Shown piece by piece: positions 1 through 5,246 of a stretch of DNA of 9,240 bases. Location: contig CAZFJW010000048.1 of NCBI GenBank assembly GCA_964519355.1, positions 1 to 9,240 of the forward strand, written 5' to 3'. Positions within the stretch are counted from its first letter, which is position 1. Each line of letters opens with the position of its first letter. Source of the stretch: CAZBEA01 sp964519355 (GTDB lineage: Bacteria; Patescibacteriota; Microgenomatia; Levybacterales; GWA1-39-11). The notes beneath the pieces are model-generated. The model saw only the letters and a list, made by a program, of their open reading frames with translations, was not told the DNA's origin and did no database searches. The translations under genes and the position numbers were made by a program.

Positions 1-8
1 GGAAGCTT

Positions 9-1346
9 ATGGAAGATATATGGCAAGCAGTGCTTGATGAAATACAAATAGAGGTGTCCAAACCCACATACCTTACTTTTTTCCAAAATACGTATCTTAT
101 TTCACTTGAAAATGATATCGCCACAATAGGGGCTCCTACATACATAACGGCACAATATATAGAAAAAAGATATTATGCTTTGATTAAAAAATCACTCGAT
201 AAAAAAGTCAACAAAGATGTAAGTCTTATTTTTTCTACTTCTATAAGAGAACGAAAGTTAGAAAAAGATATAGGACCTCTTTTCACCCCAATGCCAATAA
301 TAGAAAAACGAACCCCTCGGCCGGAGAGGGTGAGAGTTGACTATACGTTTGCAACTTTTGCAGTCTCTGAAAGCAATCAATTAGCCTATACTGCCGGCCT
401 TACTGTCGCTGGGGCACCAGGGGGCATTTACAATCCTCTCTTTATATATGGAACAGTAGGTGTTGGAAAAACACATCTAATGTGTGCGATTGCGAATAAG
501 GTTCTTGAGATAAAAAGTGATGCGAAAATTTTATATCTTACAACTGAAGAATTCACAAATGAGGTAGTCGAATCCATAAAAGAGAATGCTACAAACAAAC
601 TGAGGAAAAAATTTAGAAATGTTGACGTATTGCTTCTTGATGATATTCAATTTCTGACTGGGAAAGAAAAAGTTCAAGAAGAGCTTTTTCACACCTTCAA
701 CACGCTGATAGATAAAGGTGGGCAAATTATTTTCACATCAGATCGTCCGCCGTCAGAAATACGGAAAATCGAATCAAGACTTGCTTCAAGATTTGAAGGG
801 GGACTTACTGTTGACGTCGGCCCGCCTGATTTTGAACTAAGAGCTGCAATAACTCTTATCAAAAGTGAAAAACATCGCATTCCTCTTTCCACAGATGTAG
901 CCAAAATAATTGCCGAACACGTTCAAGACGCACGGGCCTTGGAAGGATTTCTGCTTAGATTATCTGCAGCCCTGGTCAGAACGCCATCTAAAGAGGTTTC
1001 AAAAGAACTTGTCTTGTCTCTTCTTCAAGGGGCAAAGAAAAGGACTCAGGCCGCATCCCCAGATGCTGTAATTGAGGCAGTATGTAATTACTACAATATT
1101 AAAACTACACAAATCAAAGGATCGAAAAGAGATGCTTCTTTAGTTCGAGCACGACATATATGCATGTATTTATTAAAAGAGCAGGGTCTAACACTTGTTG
1201 AAATAGGTAATTTACTTGGCGGCAGAGACCATACAACCGTCATGCACGGTGTGGAAAAGATTGAGTTCCTGATTCAGAACAATGAGGAGAAAAATGGGGA
1301 AATCGTGTCAATAAAACGTGTAGTAGAGAGTAATACAAGAACGTAA
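9..1346 (+). CDS. dnaA: Chromosomal replication initiator protein DnaA
   Basis: DnaA is the AAA+ initiator that binds DnaA boxes, forms an ATP-dependent filament and melts oriC. The 445-residue product has the full family layout. Domain I is at about residues 1-75, with the typical Trp near the N-terminus (W5). A short linker follows at about 76-108. The AAA+ core has Walker A GTVGVGKT (148-155), Walker B VLLLDD (207-212), a sensor-1-type segment FTSD (242-245) and an arginine-finger region RLASRF (257-262). The C-terminal helix-turn-helix carries the DnaA signature GGRDHTTVMH (404-413). Length is close to the usual 440-470. The ATG at 9 gives the expected N-terminus. No in-frame stop lies in the 8 bases upstream, so an extension cannot be formally excluded. 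Small oddities are Thr at the second Walker A position and EGGL where many DnaA proteins have EWGL after the arginine finger. dnaN follows after the putative origin. Confidence 0.98.
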   Translation: MEDIWQAVLDEIQIEVSKPTYLTFFQNTYLISLENDIATIGAPTYITAQYIEKRYYALIKKSLDKKVNKDVSLIFSTSIRERKLEKDIGPLFTPMPIIEKRTPRPERVRVDYTFATFAVSESNQLAYTAGLTVAGAPGGIYNPLFIYGTVGVGKTHLMCAIANKVLEIKSDAKILYLTTEEFTNEVVESIKENATNKLRKKFRNVDVLLLDDIQFLTGKEKVQEELFHTFNTLIDKGGQIIFTSDRPPSEIRKIESRLASRFEGGLTVDVGPPDFELRAAITLIKSEKHRIPLSTDVAKIIAEHVQDARALEGFLLRLSAALVRTPSKEVSKELVLSLLQGAKKRTQAASPDAVIEAVCNYYNIKTTQIKGSKRDASLVRARHICMYLLKEQGLTLVEIGNLLGGRDHTTVMHGVEKIEFLIQNNEEKNGEIVSIKRVVESNTRT

Positions 1347-1362
1347 TTTTTTAAATACTGAG

Positions 1363-1371
1363 TAATTCACA
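1363..1371 (+). promoter_or_regulatory. Degenerate DnaA box (TAATTCACA)
   Basis: TAATTCACA matches the DnaA-box consensus TTATNCACA at all but the second base. It occupies the position in repeat copy 1 equivalent to the perfect box at 1384-1392 in copy 2, so it is probably a decayed or weaker site in the same array. Confidence 0.6.
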
Positions 1372-1373
1372 TG

Positions 1374-1382
1374 TTATCCACA
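1374..1382 (+). promoter_or_regulatory. DnaA box (TTATCCACA), perfect consensus
   Basis: TTATCCACA is the high-affinity DnaA-box sequence, reading toward dnaN. It is the second site of the phased array and lies 27 bp downstream of the dnaA stop codon. Confidence 0.92.
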
Positions 1383-1383
1383 C

Positions 1384-1392
1384 TTATTCACA
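1384..1392 (+). promoter_or_regulatory. DnaA box (TTATTCACA)
   Basis: TTATTCACA fits the relaxed consensus TTATNCACA exactly. It starts 10 bp after the previous box start and has the same orientation, and begins the second copy of the 21-bp repeat. Confidence 0.85.
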
Positions 1393-1394
1393 TG

Positions 1395-1403
1395 TTATCC
1401 ACA
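1395..1403 (+). promoter_or_regulatory. DnaA box (TTATCCACA), perfect consensus
   Basis: This is the second perfect TTATCCACA, 11 bp after the preceding box start and in the same orientation. It closes the phased array. The melting region implied by the trios lies on its 3' side. Confidence 0.92.
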
Positions 1404-1424
1404 CTTTTGAGTAGGCTCAATTTC

Positions 1425-1453
1425 TTGCTTTTATCCACTTCTGCCTCTATACT
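1425..1453 (+). promoter_or_regulatory. Candidate sigma-70-type promoter for dnaN
   Basis: A weak -35 TTGCTT (1425-1430) and a good -10 TATACT (1448-1453, 5 of 6 matches to TATAAT) are separated by exactly 17 bp. Transcription would start near 1460, giving a leader of about 20 nt before the dnaN ATG. The spacer contains the DnaA-box-like site 1431-1439 and the -10 abuts the triplet run, so initiation of replication and dnaN transcription would compete for the same DNA. The -35 is poor (3 of 6). Confidence 0.5.
1431..1439 (+). promoter_or_regulatory. DnaA box-like site (TTATCCACT) next to trios
   Basis: TTATCCACT differs from the perfect box only at the last base and has the same orientation as the array. 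It is the box nearest the triplet run, 12 bp before the first trio, which is where an anchoring box for loading DnaA onto single-stranded trios would be expected. It also lies inside the spacer of the proposed dnaN promoter, so DnaA bound here could repress dnaN. Confidence 0.65.
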
Positions 1454-1469
1454 ACTACTAATACTAATA
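1452..1469 (+). other. DnaA-trio-like triplet run (unwinding element)
   Basis: Six consecutive triplets on the plus strand read CTA, CTA, CTA, ATA, CTA, ATA. On the minus strand read 3' to 5' the CTA triplets are GAT, the preferred DnaA-trio unit, and every triplet keeps the central adenine. The run follows the box at 1431-1439 after a 12-bp spacer. Bases 1470-1479 are AT-rich and lead directly into dnaN, so the predicted melting site overlaps the dnaN leader. Motif and order are seen; melting function is inferred by analogy with B. subtilis. Confidence 0.7.
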
Positions 1470-1479
1470 AGTTATATTT

Positions 1480-2577
1480 ATGTTGGCAGAAATATTGGTG
1501 GAGAACATTGAAAACATTCTTCCATTGTTAGCAAAAATTTTACCTGCTCACTCCCAAATACCAATTCTTTCGCATATTTTGATTGATGCGAAAAATGAGG
1601 GTTTATTTATTACAGCTACAAATCTTGAATTTGGCGCACAAATTAAAATACCCGCAAAAATAATTGAAAATGGAAAGGCAGCACTTCCTGGAAAATATTT
1701 CATTGAACTTATTTCCTCATTTCCTAAAGAAAAATTCACAATCCAAAAAGATAAAGAAAAAGTGGATCTTGTTACCAGAGATAGTAAATTTACTCTTCAA
1801 ACCCTTCCTGCTGAGGAGTTTCCTAAGTTATTCGATGATGTAGTAGGTGAGAAGATACATGTTGGTAAAGAGCTACTGGAGAAGGCTTTTTCAAAAGTGT
1901 TGCTTTCAATATCTCAAGAGGAAACAAGGCCTGAATTGACAGGTGTTTGTCTTGTTAGAAAAGAAGGAAAAGAAGAGATTGTTACAACTGACGGATATAG
2001 ACTCTCATTGTTTAAAAGCGGCACGGGAATTGGAATGAAAGAAGATGGAATTGTAATTCTCTCTTCAAAATTAATTCAAGAACTTGTTGGTCTAAAAAGG
2101 GAGGGTGATTTATTTATAGATCTAACTACTAATCAGGCACTTTTTGAAACAGGTGAAATAGTTCTGGTCGGGAGAATGATTGCTGGAAGATATCCTCAAT
2201 ACGAAAAGATTTTACCCAAATCTTTTAAAACAAAAATAACAGTAGACAAGAACCAGTTCTATCAAGAGACGCGTCTTGCAGCAGTATTGGCGCGCGAAAA
2301 CGCAAATATTCTAAAGCTTGTTATAAAAGATGAAAAAATTATTCTTTCCGCCAGATCATCTGGAGTAGGAGAAGGACAAGGTCAAATTGATGTTGTACAG
2401 GAAGGGGAGGATACAGAAATTTCATTTAACGCTAGGTACTTGCTGGATTTTCTAAAACAATGTGAAGGTGAGGAAATTGTTATGGAATTAAATAGTTCTC
2501 TTGAGCCTGCAAAATTTTTTGATAATACAAATCCTCACTACTTCCACATTATCATGCCTGTTCGAGTACAGGATTAA
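1480..2577 (+). CDS. dnaN: DNA polymerase III beta subunit (sliding clamp)
   Basis: DnaN forms the dimeric ring that tethers DNA polymerase III and other partners to DNA. The 365-residue product matches the usual size of about 366 and should fold into three clamp domains. Family features include the early PILSHIL segment (28-34) followed by ITATNLE (44-50), the central segment RPELTGVCLV followed by TTDGYRLSL, the GRYPQYEKILP region, and the conserved C-terminal IIMPVR (357-362) near the partner-binding cleft. The ATG at 1480 gives the expected N-terminus. There is no convincing Shine-Dalgarno in the AT-rich leader, so initiation may be leader-independent. The gene follows dnaA across the putative oriC. 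Its stop (2575-2577) overlaps the stop of the convergent gene by 4 bp, leaving no room for a dedicated terminator. recF does not follow. Confidence 0.97.
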   Translation: MLAEILVENIENILPLLAKILPAHSQIPILSHILIDAKNEGLFITATNLEFGAQIKIPAKIIENGKAALPGKYFIELISSFPKEKFTIQKDKEKVDLVTRDSKFTLQTLPAEEFPKLFDDVVGEKIHVGKELLEKAFSKVLLSISQEETRPELTGVCLVRKEGKEEIVTTDGYRLSLFKSGTGIGMKEDGIVILSSKLIQELVGLKREGDLFIDLTTNQALFETGEIVLVGRMIAGRYPQYEKILPKSFKTKITVDKNQFYQETRLAAVLARENANILKLVIKDEKIILSARSSGVGEGQGQIDVVQEGEDTEISFNARYLLDFLKQCEGEEIVMELNSSLEPAKFFDNTNPHYFHIIMPVRVQD

Positions 2578-3617
2578 TTATTTACCAAAGCTGGCACAGT
2601 TATTGTTACTGGAGAGGTTCCCTCGACTGATTTACCCTGGCCGGATAATATAAATACGGGGAAAAGATACGGTGATGCAAAATCATAGAAATACTCAAAA
2701 TTAATAGATGAAATGGATATGGTATCTAGTTGTGGCGGATTGGTAATGTCGTTAGGCTCAATAAATGTATAGGTGTAGTTTTCTTTGCTCAACTGGTCTT
2801 TTATTTCGGATACTGAAACAAGCGAAACTGAATCTCTGGATGGTATTGGGTTTATGTCCCAATATTGAAGCTGTTTTACGGTTCCTAGTCTGTCGATAAT
2901 TATTTTTATAAGTTGACTATTTGCTCTTTGTAAAGAGATTGGATAATTCCCGATCCGATAAGAATATATTATTTGGTAATAATAATCATTCGGGCTTTTT
3001 TCCGTATCAAGTATCTTACCCTCACTATCAATGAGCACTGTTTGTTCGTGAGTTACGATATGTGATTCGGAAGATAAATTAAGAGGTTTTATAAAATCAT
3101 TTGCTATAGACAATGCTTCTTCAATAGAGTCAACATTGTCTTGTTTTTTTCCATCAATATCACTTTTACCACGCACTTGAGATGAGGAATAAAGAACATA
3201 CCCAGAATTAACATGAATTTGGAGACTTTTGCCAAAATGTTCCCATGTAAAGACCAGGTCTTGCCCTTGGAGTGCTTGTGGTTGTTCGGTAAATCCTAAT
3301 GAAAGAGCGGTTGACTGTGCTTTTTCCTGGCTCATTTTAGTGCTCGTAACAGAATAAAATTTACTTGAAGTTGGGAGGGACGTTTTGTCATCCACATTCC
3401 ACTCGATGGCGACCCTAGAGCTTTGTGTAGCGTCAGATATGACCTGAGGCGCTGGTATAAAAGTCGGGATAGGGAGTGTTTGTAATGGGCCATTATCAGT
3501 TATGGGTTCAGGTGTATGAGTTTTTTTGGTTATCCTCAGTATTCCTAAAACCAACAAAATTACAAAAAATATACAGATAAAAACAATAGCAACATTTCTA
3601 TTAATTATCTTCAACAT
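2574..3617 (-). CDS. Single-pass membrane protein of unknown function
   Basis: I do not recognise this 347-residue protein. A short basic N-terminus is followed by one strong membrane segment (about 9-28), then a basic KK pair and a Pro/Thr-rich linker (about 36-60). The rest, about 61-347, is a soluble region likely outside the membrane, rich in beta-strand-like and Tyr/Ser-rich segments. The alternation of helix-like stretches (SQEKAQSTALSLGF, about 96-109; SIEEALSIANDFI, about 164-176) with strand-like stretches loosely recalls two-domain membrane-anchored proteins of the YycH/YycI or PepSY type, but I cannot assign it. The start at 3617 is chosen because an AGGAGG lies 11 nt upstream and the encoded N-terminus makes a clean anchor. 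A longer in-frame start at 3848 would run antiparallel-free but through the catalytic YkuD codons of the upstream gene in another frame. It overlaps the upstream gene by 17 bp and is the last gene of the operon. Confidence 0.8.
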   Translation of the reverse strand: MLKIINRNVAIVFICIFFVILLVLGILRITKKTHTPEPITDNGPLQTLPIPTFIPAPQVISDATQSSRVAIEWNVDDKTSLPTSSKFYSVTSTKMSQEKAQSTALSLGFTEQPQALQGQDLVFTWEHFGKSLQIHVNSGYVLYSSSQVRGKSDIDGKKQDNVDSIEEALSIANDFIKPLNLSSESHIVTHEQTVLIDSEGKILDTEKSPNDYYYQIIYSYRIGNYPISLQRANSQLIKIIIDRLGTVKQLQYWDINPIPSRDSVSLVSVSEIKDQLSKENYTYTFIEPNDITNPPQLDTISISSINFEYFYDFASPYLFPVFILSGQGKSVEGTSPVTITVPALVNN

Positions 3618-4707
3618 AATATTTAATGCCTCCTCCAGAAAAATCAAGCAGGTTGTATAAGTATGTAATATCATCATCTGAGTGTCGAATACAGCCAGAA
3701 CTTCCAACATCAGAACTTGATAGTTTTGAAGGATTACCGCCAACGCCATGCAGCCCAAATGCACCAGCCGTGACCCAATCGCATTGTGAGCCATTACATT
3801 CTGTATATGGAACGGGCCCGTACGGCGGCTGCTCAATTCCAGGAACATCGAGGGTTAGAAAATAGGGGGCCGTCTCGGGATTGGATGATTCCGGGTGGCC
3901 TTCAATAATAGTCCAGTAATCACGTCCGACAAGCTGGGGAAGCGGAGTGGGACGCTCTCCTGGCCTTCCAGTTTTGACCTGAAAAGTTTTTTGAAGGGAG
4001 CTGGCAGTTTTATTTCCGGGCGGTCCTTTGTAAAGATCCTCTGTGTTCGATTTTCGATGAAGGACAAACCAATAAGCCTCAGTAGGTGTGGATGTTGAGG
4101 CAAGACAAGATTCGGGATTTGCGCTCATGCTGATTGCACAATCTAATTCAGAATCGCAAGCTCTTTTAGAGACGGGTATTTCCTCAGGGATATAAGGAGG
4201 GGCGAGTGGTATTCCTTCAAATTCCCAATGTAAATGAACGCCTGTAGACGCGCCCGTTGTCCCCATTATTCCCAGTTGGTCTCCTTTGGATACTGTTGAC
4301 CCATCCCCAACCGATATGAGACTGAGATGTCCGTGCAGAACTCTTCCGCTGGAGCCTTCAGGAGTAAGTTGTATCATATTCCCATATCCCCCAACACAAT
4401 TTCCACCATCAGTACAATCATAGGTCTTGACTGTGCCGTTGAAGGTGGCATACACAGGAGGATTCGTTCCATAAGGAAGTGCGGAAATATCAAGGCTTTC
4501 ATCTCCCGATCCTTGAAATATTCCATTATGGCTTGTGCCGCCCTGCGGTCCTTGACTAACTCTTCCAGTTGTTGGCCAGCATGCGTCCCCTGTTTGAGTT
4601 TTAGGATTGCCAAATTTAATCCGTTCTGTATTGCTTTTGGCTTCTTGAGCATGGGCAATGGATGGGAATAAAAAGAAAAAAAGAATGAGTAATGTTAATC
4701 TATTCAT
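3601..4707 (-). CDS. Secreted M23 peptidase / YkuD L,D-transpeptidase fusion protein
   Basis: This 368-residue protein has a signal peptide (1-20, likely cleaved after AHA) and two peptidoglycan domains. Residues about 41-165 form an M23/LytM-type endopeptidase fold: SLDIS (D73), PVYATFNGTV (84-93), GYGNMIQL, HGHLS (H125, H127) and the GVHLHWEF motif (H158, H160). The usual metal-binding His four residues before D73 is Asp69; the nearest His is H60, so activity may depend on an insertion or be altered. A Cys-containing linker follows. Residues about 208-366 form a YkuD L,D-transpeptidase domain with LHG (H320) and SSGCIR (S337, C339, R341), the catalytic Cys signature. Such enzymes make 3-3 cross-links, while M23 enzymes cut peptide bonds in the wall. 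The ATG at 4707 overlaps the preceding stop as ATGA. A TTG at 4713 is possible but less likely. Domain calls are from motifs; activity is inferred. Confidence 0.88.
   Translation of the reverse strand: MNRLTLLILFFFLFPSIAHAQEAKSNTERIKFGNPKTQTGDACWPTTGRVSQGPQGGTSHNGIFQGSGDESLDISALPYGTNPPVYATFNGTVKTYDCTDGGNCVGGYGNMIQLTPEGSSGRVLHGHLSLISVGDGSTVSKGDQLGIMGTTGASTGVHLHWEFEGIPLAPPYIPEEIPVSKRACDSELDCAISMSANPESCLASTSTPTEAYWFVLHRKSNTEDLYKGPPGNKTASSLQKTFQVKTGRPGERPTPLPQLVGRDYWTIIEGHPESSNPETAPYFLTLDVPGIEQPPYGPVPYTECNGSQCDWVTAGAFGLHGVGGNPSKLSSSDVGSSGCIRHSDDDITYLYNLLDFSGGGIKYYVEDN
3629..3636 (-). promoter_or_regulatory. Shine-Dalgarno GGAGGAGG deciding the start at 3617
   Basis: On the minus strand GGAGGAGG precedes the ATG at 3617-3615; its AGGAGG part leaves an 11-nt spacer, slightly long. 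It is the only strong Shine-Dalgarno-like sequence I see before any start in the window, and it sits inside the end of the upstream gene, where it encodes part of a Gly-Gly-Gly stretch. The overlap with Gly codons means chance cannot be excluded. Confidence 0.55.
4704..4707 (-). promoter_or_regulatory. ATGA stop/start overlap (translational coupling)
   Basis: On the minus strand the ATG of the M23/YkuD gene and the TGA of the preceding gene share two bases as ATGA. With no Shine-Dalgarno upstream, translation of the downstream gene probably depends on termination-reinitiation, tying its output to the small membrane protein before it. It also shows TGA acting as a stop. Confidence 0.75.
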
Positions 4708-5240
4708 AGACAAAAGCTGGGTCTGGGATTAAATGTGTAATTACTATTTTGAATACCACTTTTTGTGCGGGACGATAGATAGAAGAAAAGAGGCAGTTTG
4801 CAAATCCCCTCCTCAGATAGTCCTTGTGAATGAAACCATGCAATAGCCTCATCTTTGGCAGAATCAATTTCATCTGTAAGTATCTCTGCTTCAAAGTCAT
4901 TTGGGGTGCTAATATATTCAATCCTAACAAGCGGTGAAGCATAGAGAATATCACTCTCACCCTCTAGCGATGCGATGAGTTGTTCTCTGATGGCAATGTC
5001 AGTATCAAGGCTAGGAGTTGGCCGGGTTCGAACCGTCTCCAACAATTCATCGGTTGCTTCTTTGTTATACCTCATTTGGGGTTTTGGTCTTGAAAATGAT
5101 GTCGTTGGGTTTGGTCCAGATTCATTCTGCACAGTACTTGTTGGTACAGGGTCTTTGGGCGTAAAAATTGAAAAAATAATTAGTCCAATAAAGAGTATAA
5201 AAAACACAACACATGCTATTAGTATTATTCGAAATGACAT
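4704..5240 (-). CDS. Small single-pass membrane protein, unknown function
   Basis: I do not recognise this 178-residue protein. One long hydrophobic segment (about 4-26) lies right at the N-terminus, followed by a low-complexity Pro/Ser/Thr-rich linker (about 28-58). A compact domain at about 60-155 contains a charged helix-like part (60-95), two strand-like parts (VRIEYIS 105-111, FEAEILT 116-122) and a helix (IDSAKDEAIAWFHSQG, 125-140), then GLSEEGICKLPLFFYLS (140-156). The tail is polar with a final Cys. It is probably anchored in the membrane with the domain outside. The start at 5240 is an ATG with only a weak AAAAGA upstream. It lies 6 bp after the transglycosylase-like gene and is coupled by ATGA to the M23/YkuD gene, so it probably serves the same envelope complex. 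Confidence 0.8.
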   Translation of the reverse strand: MSFRIILIACVVFFILFIGLIIFSIFTPKDPVPTSTVQNESGPNPTTSFSRPKPQMRYNKEATDELLETVRTRPTPSLDTDIAIREQLIASLEGESDILYASPLVRIEYISTPNDFEAEILTDEIDSAKDEAIAWFHSQGLSEEGICKLPLFFYLSSRTKSGIQNSNYTFNPRPSFCL

Positions 5241-5246
5241 AGTCTT

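Larger units (their letters stand above)
1363..1404 (+). repeat. 21-bp tandem duplication carrying DnaA boxes
   Basis: Two adjacent 21-bp copies, 1363-1383 and 1384-1404, differ at only one position (A1364 versus T1385). Each copy contains two DnaA-box-like 9-mers, so box starts fall at 1363, 1374, 1384 and 1395, alternating 11, 10 and 11 bp apart. This is about one helical turn per box, placing all sites on the same DNA face. It looks like a recent duplication of a two-box unit that built the origin array. Confidence 0.9.
1347..1479. other. Putative chromosomal replication origin (oriC), dnaA-dnaN intergenic region
   Basis: This 133-bp non-coding gap between dnaA and dnaN is a classic oriC location. 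From left to right it holds four tandem DnaA-box-like sites in one orientation (1363-1403), a small inverted repeat (1407-1420), a fifth degenerate box (1431-1439), a moderately GC-containing spacer (1440-1451), and CTA/ATA triplets (1452-1469) next to an AT-rich stretch running to the dnaN start. The order box, spacer, trio matches the basal unwinding module described for Bacillus subtilis. The sequence shows the motifs directly; origin activity is inferred. Additional boxes upstream of dnaA would lie outside the window. Confidence 0.85.

Noticed and set aside
1407..1420. Inverted repeat TTGAG-TAGG-CTCAA as a dnaA terminator
   Set aside because: The stem is only 5 bp and it is followed by a mixed pyrimidine run rather than a clean T tract. 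It lies inside the origin and may be incidental or structural.
3618..3848. 77-codon N-terminal extension of the gene at 2574-3617
   Set aside because: It would overlap the catalytic YkuD codons of the upstream gene in another frame and hide the membrane anchor inside the protein. The ATG at 3617 gives a natural anchor and has AGGAGG upstream.
4327..4671. Plus-strand open frame opposite the M23 domain
   Set aside because: It is antisense to codons for conserved M23 motifs and its peptide has no domain-like features.
4708..4713. TTG start two codons upstream of the M23/YkuD ATG
   Set aside because: The ATG at 4707 forms an ATGA overlap with the preceding stop and leaves a normal signal peptide; the TTG adds only two residues.
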